64,000 nucleotides of DNA, from assembly GCA_023427985.1 (NCBI GenBank), contig JAEYZM010000022.1, positions 33,920-97,919 on the forward strand, given 5' to 3'. This stretch comes from Bacteroidota bacterium. Lineage in GTDB: Bacteria; Bacteroidota; Bacteroidia; Sphingobacteriales; Sphingobacteriaceae. The position numbers and the translations under genes are program-made. Positions 32,932 through 41,248 of the stretch are shown here, piece after piece. The notes beneath the pieces were generated by a model. It was given only the letters and a program-made list of their open reading frames with translations, ran no database searches and was not told the origin of the DNA. Position 1 is the stretch's first letter. Every line of letters begins with the position of its first letter.

Positions 32932-33510
32932 ATGAAGAGGATATTATCTGTTTTATTATTGATAATCATAGTGTTTGCATTTGGCGAAGCGAATGCTCAA
33001 TTCTCTCGTAAGAAACAAAAGAAACTTAAGTCGGCATTTTTTGACGAGGAGAGTATTCCTAAAGACAAAGAAGTTTTAGACCCCGACACCTTACGTTTTC
33101 AATTCCATGCTCAAAAAGTTGGAGTTAGTTTAGATACTTCTTCCAATTTAAATCTTTACTATAAAATTTATGAGTGGGTAGGCACACCTTATAGGTATGG
33201 TGGAGAGACGAAAAAAGGAATTGATTGTTCTGCTTTCACAAATGTAATTTATGAAAGTGTGTACAATATAGACTTGGAGAGAGATTCAAGAAGTATATTT
33301 CAACAAACACAAATTATTCCGAGGTCTGAATTGCGCGAAGGAGATTTAGTATTTTTTAGAATACGAAGAGGAGGAGTTTCACATGTTGGAGTTTATTTAG
33401 GGGATAATAAATTTGTACATGCCTCAACGCAAAGGGGAGTTATCATTTCAGATTTAAGAGAGGATTACTACCGCCGATATTACTACAAATCGGGACGAGT
33501 AAGAAAGTAA
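32932..33510 (+). CDS. NlpC/P60 family cell-wall endopeptidase
   Basis: 192 residues from ATG 32932. This start is preferred over the in-frame ATG at 32875 because it gives a clean signal peptide (MKRILSVLLLIIIVFAFGEANAQ) and has a purine-rich AGGAG just before it. The NlpC/P60 domain has catalytic Cys99 in GIDCSAF, His151 in SHVGVYLG and His163 in FVHAS. These enzymes cut the D-gamma-glutamyl-meso-diaminopimelate bond of peptidoglycan stems. The mature protein begins with a lysine-rich stretch and has no SH3 or LysM domain. It stands alone in orientation next to pdhA. Confidence 0.9.
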   Translation: MKRILSVLLLIIIVFAFGEANAQFSRKKQKKLKSAFFDEESIPKDKEVLDPDTLRFQFHAQKVGVSLDTSSNLNLYYKIYEWVGTPYRYGGETKKGIDCSAFTNVIYESVYNIDLERDSRSIFQQTQIIPRSELREGDLVFFRIRRGGVSHVGVYLGDNKFVHASTQRGVIISDLREDYYRRYYYKSGRVRK

Positions 33511-33613
33511 AATTTCATCCAAAGCTAGTATTGAATTGATTTAATGTTATACAATACAAGCAAAATACTTATTACAAATAAATTTATGGGCGATAGTTTG
33601 TAGTAGAGTAATT

Positions 33614-35032
33614 ATGAAAAAAATTACCTTATTAATTCTTAGCTTTTTTGTTTTTGTGATCAATGGATTTTCACAAAAAATTATTTGGCAGAACCATGTT
33701 GGCGATACCAATTCCATGGAGATGTCATATTCTATTATACGTTCAGCAGATCAAGGATTCTACATATGCGGATTAGATGGTGCAATTGGTTTTGGACAAG
33801 AAAACATTTTACTTGCTAAAATTAATTCAACAGGTGATACTATATGGAAAAAAAGTATTGGGTATGAGGGCACTGGTGAATTTGCTCGATCAATCATTGA
33901 AACAGAAGATGGCTTGATGATTTTAGGATATACTGAATCGATGGGTGCAGGTGCAGCAGATATGTACTTAGTAAAAACAAATATAAGTGGAGATGTAATT
34001 TGGGAAAAAACTTATGGTGGTGTTGCGAACGACGATGGAATAAAAGTCGTTAAATTCAAGAATAATTTTTTAATTGTTGGACATAGTTATAATATTTCAA
34101 CTTTTGAATACGATATTTTTTTAGTTGCAATAAATCCACAAGGGGATACCCTCTGGACAAAAAAATTCGGAACAGAATACGATGATTTTTTAATCAATTT
34201 GATTGAAAGTCCATCAAATGGATTTGTTGGCGTGGGCTATACCTATGGAAACAATGCAGATTTCATAGATGTGTATGCATTTCATATCGATTCCTTAGGA
34301 AATATACTTTGGTCAAACTCTTATGATGGTTTTGAACAAGGACAAAGTTCTGGAGATTATGGTACTTCTATTGTTGAACATAGTAATGGTACTTATTCAA
34401 TTCTTGCTACTGAAAACTATATCTATCAGACTTCGTTTACAGGTAACCTATGGTTATTAAATTTAGACTCGAATGGCGATACAATAAAAACAAAATCCAT
34501 CATCATTGATAAGCCCATTAACACTACAGAATTATTAGAAATTGAAGGACATCAATACGCAATTGTAAATGCCATTAATGAAGTAGACGAAGAACAAGGC
34601 ATGATACTAAAATTTGATGCTAATCTAGACACAGTGTATTCATTCAGAATTAAATCGGATTCGTATACACATTTAAATTCAGCTATAGCAGATTCTAATT
34701 ATATATTTTTGACAGGTTATCAAACGAATTTATATAAAACTTACGAAGCCTATATTTCTAAGGTCGATGTATCACAAAGCACGACCGGTATTCGAGCTAA
34801 CACATCGGCAAAAATTAAATTATATCCTAATCCGAGTACGGAATATATTTTAGTTGAATCAAGCGAATGTGCCAGATATATCATCGTTGGGATAGATGGA
34901 ATTATTATTCGTAAATTGAGCTATATTTCTAATAAAATTGATATAAAAAATTTATCTTCGGGTAAATATATTATTCAACTTTTCGATGAGCAGAATAAAC
35001 TATGTGGCTCAGAAAAATTTATAAAACCTTAG
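33614..35032 (+). CDS. Secreted T9SS repeat protein
   Basis: 472 residues. Signal peptide to about residue 19 (FSQK). The body has at least four repeats of about 50 residues, each ending with a strand and turn of the type GDTIW, GDVIW, GDTLW, GNILW, preceded by a hydrophobic strand (LLAKI, YLVKT, FLVAI). This suggests a beta-propeller-like fold. The last 80 residues are a T9SS type A sorting domain (IKLYPNPSTEYILV, ISNKIDIKNLSSGKYIIQLFDE). It should reach the cell surface. The next gene, a MutS-domain ATPase, begins one base after its stop, so they are co-transcribed, though the functional link is unclear. Confidence 0.8.
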   Translation: MKKITLLILSFFVFVINGFSQKIIWQNHVGDTNSMEMSYSIIRSADQGFYICGLDGAIGFGQENILLAKINSTGDTIWKKSIGYEGTGEFARSIIETEDGLMILGYTESMGAGAADMYLVKTNISGDVIWEKTYGGVANDDGIKVVKFKNNFLIVGHSYNISTFEYDIFLVAINPQGDTLWTKKFGTEYDDFLINLIESPSNGFVGVGYTYGNNADFIDVYAFHIDSLGNILWSNSYDGFEQGQSSGDYGTSIVEHSNGTYSILATENYIYQTSFTGNLWLLNLDSNGDTIKTKSIIIDKPINTTELLEIEGHQYAIVNAINEVDEEQGMILKFDANLDTVYSFRIKSDSYTHLNSAIADSNYIFLTGYQTNLYKTYEAYISKVDVSQSTTGIRANTSAKIKLYPNPSTEYILVESSECARYIIVGIDGIIIRKLSYISNKIDIKNLSSGKYIIQLFDEQNKLCGSEKFIKP

Positions 35033-35033
35033 C

Positions 35034-36791
35034 ATGTATAATCAATTAATTGAAGAGGATAAGAAGCAGTTATTAAAAGAAAAAAATAAATTGAATACGA
35101 TAAGAGCAATCCGATTGCTCTTATTTGTTTTTATAGGGTATTTAGTATATCAATTATTTTTGAATGGCTATGATATAATATTAATTATAGGGTTGATTAT
35201 AAGTACTGGAGTATTTTCCATTTTAATTAATACAACACATAGCTTAACCAAAAAGGTAAAAATTTTAAAATATGAAATTGAGTTTTCAGAAAGAGAATTA
35301 TCGAAGACATCCTCCCAATATCATTCTAACGGATCTAATTATATAGACACCAAACATGATTACACTTATGATTTAGATGTATTTGGTGAAGGCTCAATTT
35401 TTCATTTCATTAATCGAACACATTCAATTATTGCAGAACGAAGGTTGGCAAATTATTTTATTAAATCTGATTTATCAAATATTAAATCAAGACAAAAAAG
35501 TGTTGAAGAGATTTCTCGGAATATTTTATTTAGAAAAAGATTGTATGCAATAGGATTGACATATAAATTTAATGCCGATTCTGAAATGCGTTTATTAAGT
35601 TGGATTAATAAAGAAAGAAAACCCTTATCTAGATTTTACATCTATATAAGTGTTTTAAGCCCATTGATTGTTTTATTTAGTTTAATTGGAATTGCAATAA
35701 GTACACATGATATTTTTAATGAAGTATTAAAATACGCAACATTATTTAATTTGCTATTATTGGGAATAAATTTCAAAAGACTAAAATCAGAAATATTTTA
35801 TGGTGAGTTATTACATTCTACTCTATTCAATTTGTCTGATAGTTTGAAACTTATTGAAGAAACAAATTTCAATTCGGATGAGCTCAATATTCTAAAATCA
35901 AAATTATCAAACAATAGTAAAACCTCTTCTTATAAAATTGAGCAGCTTGGTAAAATTTATCAAAACATTTATAATGTTCAGAATTTATTAAGTGCCATAC
36001 TCTTCAATGCATTGTTTTTACAACACATACGAACTTTATTGCAATTAGATCGATGGATTCATCAATATCGAAATGAAATACCCAATTTATTAGATGTCAT
36101 TGCAGAAATTGAAGCGATTTGTTCATTAGGAAATTTCAAATTCAATAATCCCAATTTCGTATTTCCTGAAATCTCGAGTCATAACATGATAGAAATGAAG
36201 GACATAGGCCATCCTCTAATTGATGAAAAAAATGTGGTATTGAATTCAATAAGCATAAATGAATCAGAATTTAAAATATTAACGGGTTCCAACATGTCGG
36301 GGAAAAGTACATTTCTTAGAAGCATCGGCATAAATTTAGTATTGGCAAATATGGGATCGGTATGTTTTGCTAAGCTAATAAAATATAAGCCGATAAAATT
36401 AATTACAAGTATGCGTAACAATGATTCGGTATTATCGAAGGAGTCTTATTTTATGGCAGAAGTGAATCGATTGAAATATGTATTTGAAAGTATAAAAATT
36501 GAAAACGTGTTTTTGTTGTTGGATGAAATTTTGAAAGGTACAAATTCTGATGATAAGTTAGAGGGGAGTAAGTTGATTTTAAGGAAATTAGTTGAATTGA
36601 ATCAGCAGGGTATCATTGCAACGCATGATTTAGAATTATGTAATATGGAGAAAGAATATCCTAATCGATTACAAAATATATGTTTTGAATCAGAAATAAT
36701 AAACAATACAATACACTTTGATTATAAATTGAATGTCGGCATTTGTAAAAATAGATCAGCAAGCTTTTTAATACAGAAGAATATATTATAA
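35034..36791 (+). CDS. Membrane-anchored MutS domain V-like ATPase
   Basis: 585 residues. Residues 25-43 and 47-66 are a likely transmembrane hairpin, and another hydrophobic pair lies near 200-245. A helical middle region resembles the MutS clamp/lever domains. The C-terminal ABC-type ATPase has Walker A GSNMSGKST at 418-426, a signature near SYFMAEVNRLK, Walker B LLLDEILKGT and the H loop ATHD. It lacks the mismatch-recognition domain and the Smr domain of MutS2. Related proteins occur in Bacteroidetes as MutS-related proteins of unknown role. It is probably not a mismatch repair enzyme. It lies between a T9SS protein (1 base) and a small lipoprotein (41 bases). Confidence 0.85.
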   Translation: MYNQLIEEDKKQLLKEKNKLNTIRAIRLLLFVFIGYLVYQLFLNGYDIILIIGLIISTGVFSILINTTHSLTKKVKILKYEIEFSERELSKTSSQYHSNGSNYIDTKHDYTYDLDVFGEGSIFHFINRTHSIIAERRLANYFIKSDLSNIKSRQKSVEEISRNILFRKRLYAIGLTYKFNADSEMRLLSWINKERKPLSRFYIYISVLSPLIVLFSLIGIAISTHDIFNEVLKYATLFNLLLLGINFKRLKSEIFYGELLHSTLFNLSDSLKLIEETNFNSDELNILKSKLSNNSKTSSYKIEQLGKIYQNIYNVQNLLSAILFNALFLQHIRTLLQLDRWIHQYRNEIPNLLDVIAEIEAICSLGNFKFNNPNFVFPEISSHNMIEMKDIGHPLIDEKNVVLNSISINESEFKILTGSNMSGKSTFLRSIGINLVLANMGSVCFAKLIKYKPIKLITSMRNNDSVLSKESYFMAEVNRLKYVFESIKIENVFLLLDEILKGTNSDDKLEGSKLILRKLVELNQQGIIATHDLELCNMEKEYPNRLQNICFESEIINNTIHFDYKLNVGICKNRSASFLIQKNIL

Positions 36792-36832
36792 TATAATTAT
36801 AATTTATATATTAAAAGCGAATATAAAATCCG

Positions 36833-37255
36833 ATGAAAAATATGAAAAACATATTAATTCTAGCATTATCTGTTGTATTTCTAAGTTCTTGTGAAAAAGA
36901 AGAAGCTACAGCACCACAACCCATTAATAATACAACTGGTGCTAAGATACAAAGCTATATTGTTCAGAATAAAACCTTTGTTTTTAATAGTAATAAACGT
37001 ACGCACGAATTGATGATAGATGTTGATGCAATAACAGATGATGTTATAACAGCAGGTGACGTATCTGCATACATCACAAAAAGTGGCTTGTCAACTAAAT
37101 GGACTGCTTTACCTGGAAATTATGACAATGAAATACCAAATACCACACCTATATTTTTTGATTATTATTATGTTAAAGGCAAATTATGTGTGTATTCATT
37201 GTTAAGCCCTTCATTTGGATATGTAGATATTAAAATAGTTATCACTAAACCCTAA
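36833..37255 (+). CDS. Small lipoprotein of unknown function
   Basis: 140 residues (137 if the ATG at 36842 is used). Lipobox FLSSC with Cys20, followed by an acidic patch EKEEA. The mature part (about 35-140) is beta-rich with no cysteines and no motif I recognise. It is 41 bases after the MutS-like gene in the same direction and may belong to the same transcript. Its 3' end is 15 bases from the convergent lipase gene. Confidence 0.7.
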   Translation: MKNMKNILILALSVVFLSSCEKEEATAPQPINNTTGAKIQSYIVQNKTFVFNSNKRTHELMIDVDAITDDVITAGDVSAYITKSGLSTKWTALPGNYDNEIPNTTPIFFDYYYVKGKLCVYSLLSPSFGYVDIKIVITKP

Positions 37256-37270
37256 TAATGCAATAGTAAT

Positions 37271-38701
37271 TTATTTCTTTTTCATTAGAATTAATAGTTT
37301 GTCATCTTTATAAAAGTACAATAAGTCATTTTGTAATTTATAATTTGTTGTTAATTCTAATGCTTTAAAAAATTCTTGATCGGTTTTCATTTTGTTTTCT
37401 TCACACATTTTCATTGTAGATACTGCAGGCTTTTTATTTGACACACTATCTTCATTTAAAACACATGACATATTGAAGGAATTACAAGCAATCTGACCTG
37501 AAACACCAGCTTTGTTTATGCTAATTATATTTGGATATTCTGGGTTTATTAATTTATCGTTGATACTAATTAACTCCCAATTTGAATAGATGCTTGATTC
37601 ATCATTCCAATTCAACTTTTTGGTTAAATATAAATAGGGCATGTGTAAATGATGCACAAAAATTTGATCTTTACTATCAGGGAAAATTTTAAAATAGTGT
37701 TCATCCGCTTTCAAAACAATGTAGTTTCCACATCGAGTATAATGCACAGTATTCTTATAACTAGGTTCTGAATAATTATTTAAAGAATTCTTTACAAAAC
37801 TTGCAGCAGTTTTACCTAAGTATTTTGTAAAATTTTCTTGTGCTTCTCTGCTTGGCTTATCCAATTTATTATAGATAAGTTTCATGGCTATATGTGTTTT
37901 GAAACTTTGTTTTTCGATAACTGTTTTTGCATCGGTAAATGGATTGGTTTTATTAAAATCCGTTACAGTTTGAATTGAAAAAGGTACTTCAGGGACCCAA
38001 TCACTTTCATTTACTACATTATACGCCCAACCCATTTGAGTATAACTTTCATAATCGTATGCAAAATATAAGTTACCTGGTTTTGGAGCTGCAGAGCAAT
38101 ACGTTTTAAAACGAATATCAGCAGGAAGTTTTTTATCTTTTTGCAAATAATGTAAATATGCTGTCATTAGATATGTAATTCCTCCACCCTGACTATGACC
38201 AGTAAGGATAATGTTTCTAACGCCCTTTTTATAAGCAGAGTCAATTCTTGGTAAAATATCTCTTTGCAAGTATGCTGTACCTATTAACCATCCGATGTGT
38301 ACAGAAGCTTTTGGATCCTGAGCTAATTTATAATCAAATGTAAAATTAGTATCGAGTTTTAAAGAGCCATTTGCGGGAACCATTGCTGCATAAAAATTTT
38401 CTAACCAGCTCACCGGATTTTGAACAGTTCCTCTAATATTTATGATGATTTGATCTTTATCGTTTGACCACAATGTCCATTGATTCAATAGGCCCATCTC
38501 AGCTGAATTGTATTTTAAAACATGCGAGCTGGGAAAATCAAAATTTTTCTTATAGCCAGTATCTACAAACGAATGCGCCATCATGTTTAAAATGTTGATG
38601 TATTCGTTCTTATTGAAACCAGGTTTCAATGTTTGAGCCTGCAGGTTCATAGTAATCGAGCATAGCAAGACTAGGCTGAGAAAATTTAATTTATTGTGCA
38701 T
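37271..38701 (-). CDS. Class 3 lipase-family protein, secreted
   Basis: 476 residues from ATG 38701. The frame is open to an ATG at 38749, but that start would lie inside the HtrA terminator hairpin, and 38701 yields a proper signal peptide (MHNKLNFLSLVLLCSITMNLQAQ). The alpha/beta-hydrolase core has the nucleophile motif GHSQGGG preceded by the strand NIILTGHS, as in lipase class 3. The region after about 300 has no motif I recognise. It is predicted to be periplasmic or outer-membrane associated. Substrate (acylglycerol or phospholipid) is not determined. It is downstream of HtrA but separated by a terminator. Confidence 0.8.
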   Translation of the reverse strand: MHNKLNFLSLVLLCSITMNLQAQTLKPGFNKNEYINILNMMAHSFVDTGYKKNFDFPSSHVLKYNSAEMGLLNQWTLWSNDKDQIIINIRGTVQNPVSWLENFYAAMVPANGSLKLDTNFTFDYKLAQDPKASVHIGWLIGTAYLQRDILPRIDSAYKKGVRNIILTGHSQGGGITYLMTAYLHYLQKDKKLPADIRFKTYCSAAPKPGNLYFAYDYESYTQMGWAYNVVNESDWVPEVPFSIQTVTDFNKTNPFTDAKTVIEKQSFKTHIAMKLIYNKLDKPSREAQENFTKYLGKTAASFVKNSLNNYSEPSYKNTVHYTRCGNYIVLKADEHYFKIFPDSKDQIFVHHLHMPYLYLTKKLNWNDESSIYSNWELISINDKLINPEYPNIISINKAGVSGQIACNSFNMSCVLNEDSVSNKKPAVSTMKMCEENKMKTDQEFFKALELTTNYKLQNDLLYFYKDDKLLILMKKK

Positions 38702-38735
38702 AGTTATTGTGAATATACCAATAATCATAAATAAA

Positions 38736-38762
38736 AAAAAGCTGACCAATGGCCAGCTTTTT
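38736..38762 (-). terminator. Rho-independent terminator of the HtrA gene
   Basis: Stem of 12 bp with one mismatch: plus-strand arms 38736-38747 (AAAAAGCTGACC) and 38751-38762 (GGCCAGCTTTTT), loop AAT. Read on the minus strand it lies 20 bases after the htrA stop codon and ends in a long T run. Confidence 0.85.
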
Positions 38763-38781
38763 CTCCTTTGTTTTAGAATCC

Positions 38782-40257
38782 TTATTTGATATTAAATGAA
38801 TAAACGTATTTAGAATTTGGATTTTGAGGATAAATCCCTTCAATCATTAACATATTACTTTCTGTAGAATTGATGACCTCATCTATATCATCTGCATTGT
38901 CAACCATTTTGTTATTTAATTTTGTGATAATAAATCCTGATCGTATACCAACACTCGACATTTTTCCTGAACGAACAGCATTTACTTTTACTCCCGATTC
39001 TATTCTAAGATTTTTCTTTTCTGATGCACTTAGGTCAGAGAAGTCGGCACCCAATAAATTCACACTATTTACCGGTTCTTTCTTTTTAAATTCTGTTGTA
39101 TTGTCTTCACCTCTTAAAACCACTGCAAGATTTTTTTCTTTATTTTCTCGAATTACTCTCACATCAATTTTATCGCCTGGTCTATGTCTACCTACTTGTT
39201 CCATTAATTCCGATGTAGAATTCACATCAACACCAGCAACAGAAGTAATCACATCGCCCGATTGTACACCAGCTAACTCTGCAGCACCACCATCGTTCAC
39301 TCTTGCAACAAGAACACCGCGCGTATTTTTCAATCCTTTCTCCTTAGCAACTTCTGAATTTACTTCTTGAATTTGTACTCCTAAAAATGCGCGTTGCACT
39401 TTACCAAACTCTAATATATCGTCCATTACTTTTTTAACTAGATTCACTGGTACTGCGAATGAGTATCCAGCATACATGCCAGTTTGAGAAGCTATAGCTG
39501 TATTGATACCTACCAATTCACCTTTCGTATTTACCAATGCTCCACCACTATTACCTCTATTTACAGCTGCATCTGTTTGTATGAACGATTCAATTGGGAA
39601 TTTACTTGGACTACCATCTTCACCAATGATATTTATGTTTCTACCTTTTGCAGAAACAATTCCAGCAGTTACAGTAGAAGTTAAATTCAATGGATTACCA
39701 ACTGCTAATACCCATTCTCCAATTTTTACATTATCCGAATTTCCATATGCAACAAATGGAAGATTGTCGGCATCAATTTTTATCAATGCTAAGTCGGTAT
39801 TAGGATCCGTACCAATTATTTTACCTTTGAACGATCTTTTATCGTTTAATACAACTTCAATTTTATCGGCACCATTTACAACGTGATTGTTCGTTACGAT
39901 GTAACCATCGGCTGCAATAATAACACCCGAACCCGAGCCCATAGAAGGTCCTCTTTGTCCGAATGGAAATCCACCATCGCCAAAGAAATCTCTGAAAATA
40001 GGATCAATATAGGTAGCACTTGGAGTTGAACTCATGGTCACTTTAATGTGCACAACTGCAGGCACTGTTTTCGCCGCAGCCACTGTGAAATCAAGGGTAC
40101 CATCGGCATTCGGATACTCCGTTAAACTTGCGAGCTGAATTTTTTGCTTCTCAGTGATTGTACTTGGGCCTTTATCTTCAAACATCTTATACGCAGCCAC
40201 TCCTACAAATCCGCCAAGACTAGCAATCAATAAACCAATAATAATATTCTTTTTCAT
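38782..40257 (-). CDS. HtrA/Do-type periplasmic serine protease
   Basis: 491 residues. An N-terminal signal or anchor spans about 5-23. The trypsin-like domain has the full triad: His125 in TNNHVV, Asp155 in NTDLAL and Ser237 in GNSGGAL. Two PDZ domains follow (about 285-375 with RAFLGVQIQEV..GAAELAGVQSGDVI, and a degenerate one near 405-490). It degrades or refolds damaged envelope proteins and is usually induced by envelope stress. It is divergent from dapF, with 125 bases between the starts. No stress-sigma site is recognisable. Confidence 0.93.
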   Translation of the reverse strand: MKKNIIIGLLIASLGGFVGVAAYKMFEDKGPSTITEKQKIQLASLTEYPNADGTLDFTVAAAKTVPAVVHIKVTMSSTPSATYIDPIFRDFFGDGGFPFGQRGPSMGSGSGVIIAADGYIVTNNHVVNGADKIEVVLNDKRSFKGKIIGTDPNTDLALIKIDADNLPFVAYGNSDNVKIGEWVLAVGNPLNLTSTVTAGIVSAKGRNINIIGEDGSPSKFPIESFIQTDAAVNRGNSGGALVNTKGELVGINTAIASQTGMYAGYSFAVPVNLVKKVMDDILEFGKVQRAFLGVQIQEVNSEVAKEKGLKNTRGVLVARVNDGGAAELAGVQSGDVITSVAGVDVNSTSELMEQVGRHRPGDKIDVRVIRENKEKNLAVVLRGEDNTTEFKKKEPVNSVNLLGADFSDLSASEKKNLRIESGVKVNAVRSGKMSSVGIRSGFIITKLNNKMVDNADDIDEVINSTESNMLMIEGIYPQNPNSKYVYSFNIK

Positions 40258-40339
40258 TTGCTATTTTTTTTAAAGGTTCCGAAAACATATTTTCAAAATC
40301 AATGCCAACTAAACGAATTATCATTTAAAATAATTGCCG

Positions 40340-40364
40340 TACCTTTGTAAAAACTGTTTTACAA
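40340..40364 (+). promoter_or_regulatory. dapF -7 element overlapping a palindrome
   Basis: TACCTTTG at 40340-40347 is a full match to TAnnTTTG, 36 bases before the dapF ATG. A perfect dyad TTGTAAAA-actg-TTTTACAA occupies 40345-40364, covering the expected transcription start. This arrangement suits repressor control or an early mRNA hairpin. Confidence 0.45.
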
Positions 40365-40382
40365 GTTTTTTTAAAAGCAGCC

Positions 40383-41162
40383 ATGAAATCAAAATTTTTC
40401 AAATATCAAGGTGCCGGCAACGACTTCATATTAATCGACAATAGGGATAATCATTTTCCTAAGAACGATTCACAACTGTATAACAAATTGTGTGACAGAA
40501 AGTTTGGTATTGGAGCCGATGGCTTAATGCTCTTAGAATCAGAAAGTGGCTATGATTTTAAAATGGTTTATTTTAATTCCGATGGTAGGGAAAGCAGCAT
40601 GTGTGGGAATGGTGGAAGATGCATTGTGCGTTTTGCAGAGGATTTAAATTTAGTTAAAAATGAGTGTAGCTTTTTGGCAGTCGATGGTCCACATTATGCC
40701 AAAATTTCTGAAAATGAGATTGAATTGGAGATGATTGATGTTCAAGATTGGAAGGAGTTGGAGGCCGATTTAGAGATTTACACTGGTTCACCGCATTATA
40801 TTCAATGGACAAAAGATTTGGATTCATTGAACGTATACGAAAAAGGTAAGGCAATACGATATAACGATACGTATCATGAAAAGGGAATTAATGTAAATTT
40901 CTTAGAAGAGACAGCTAATGGGATTAAAGTTCGTACCTATGAAAGGGGTGTGGAAAATGAAACACTATCGTGTGGGACTGGAGTTACCGCTGCTGCTATG
41001 TCGTATGCGATTAAACATCAATTGAAGGGCGATCAAGAAATACAAATTGAGACTCCAGGTGGTAAACTTAGAGTTAGATTTCATTTCGATTCAAATGGCT
41101 TTTCTAAGGTTTTTCTAATTGGGCCGGCTAAATTTGTATTTGAGGGTGAGATTGATGTGTAA
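40383..41162 (+). CDS. dapF: Diaminopimelate epimerase
   Basis: 259 residues. DapF converts LL- to meso-diaminopimelate, for lysine and peptidoglycan synthesis. The paired catalytic cysteines are Cys74 in MCGNGGRC and Cys197 in SCGTGVTA. The N terminus FFKYQGAGNDFILID and FGIGADGLM are typical. Both halves of the pseudo-symmetric fold are complete. It is followed by the SNF2 helicase after 86 bases with its own promoter-like element, so it is probably transcribed alone. Confidence 0.95.
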   Translation: MKSKFFKYQGAGNDFILIDNRDNHFPKNDSQLYNKLCDRKFGIGADGLMLLESESGYDFKMVYFNSDGRESSMCGNGGRCIVRFAEDLNLVKNECSFLAVDGPHYAKISENEIELEMIDVQDWKELEADLEIYTGSPHYIQWTKDLDSLNVYEKGKAIRYNDTYHEKGINVNFLEETANGIKVRTYERGVENETLSCGTGVTAAAMSYAIKHQLKGDQEIQIETPGGKLRVRFHFDSNGFSKVFLIGPAKFVFEGEIDV

Positions 41163-41201
41163 ATCGGAATGATTTTTCTTCGCCAAGCAAATAATAATTT
41201 C

Positions 41202-41209
41202 TACATTTG
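41202..41209 (+). promoter_or_regulatory. Candidate -7 element TACATTTG of the SNF2 gene
   Basis: TACATTTG matches TAnnTTTG, 39 bases before the GTG start at 41249. The nearest -33-like sequence is TTCG at 41179-41182, 19 nt upstream, which is imperfect. Confidence 0.35.
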
Positions 41210-41248
41210 AATTTTTTTAGAATATAACTTAAGCTATATTTTTTAGCT

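Noticed and set aside
32805..33011. 68-codon frame before the NlpC/P60 gene
   Set aside because: Overlaps the NlpC/P60 coding sequence in another frame and has no plausible protein features.
35034..36791. Calling the MutS-like protein a mismatch repair enzyme
   Set aside because: It lacks the mismatch-binding N-terminal domain and has membrane segments, so the repair name is not supported.
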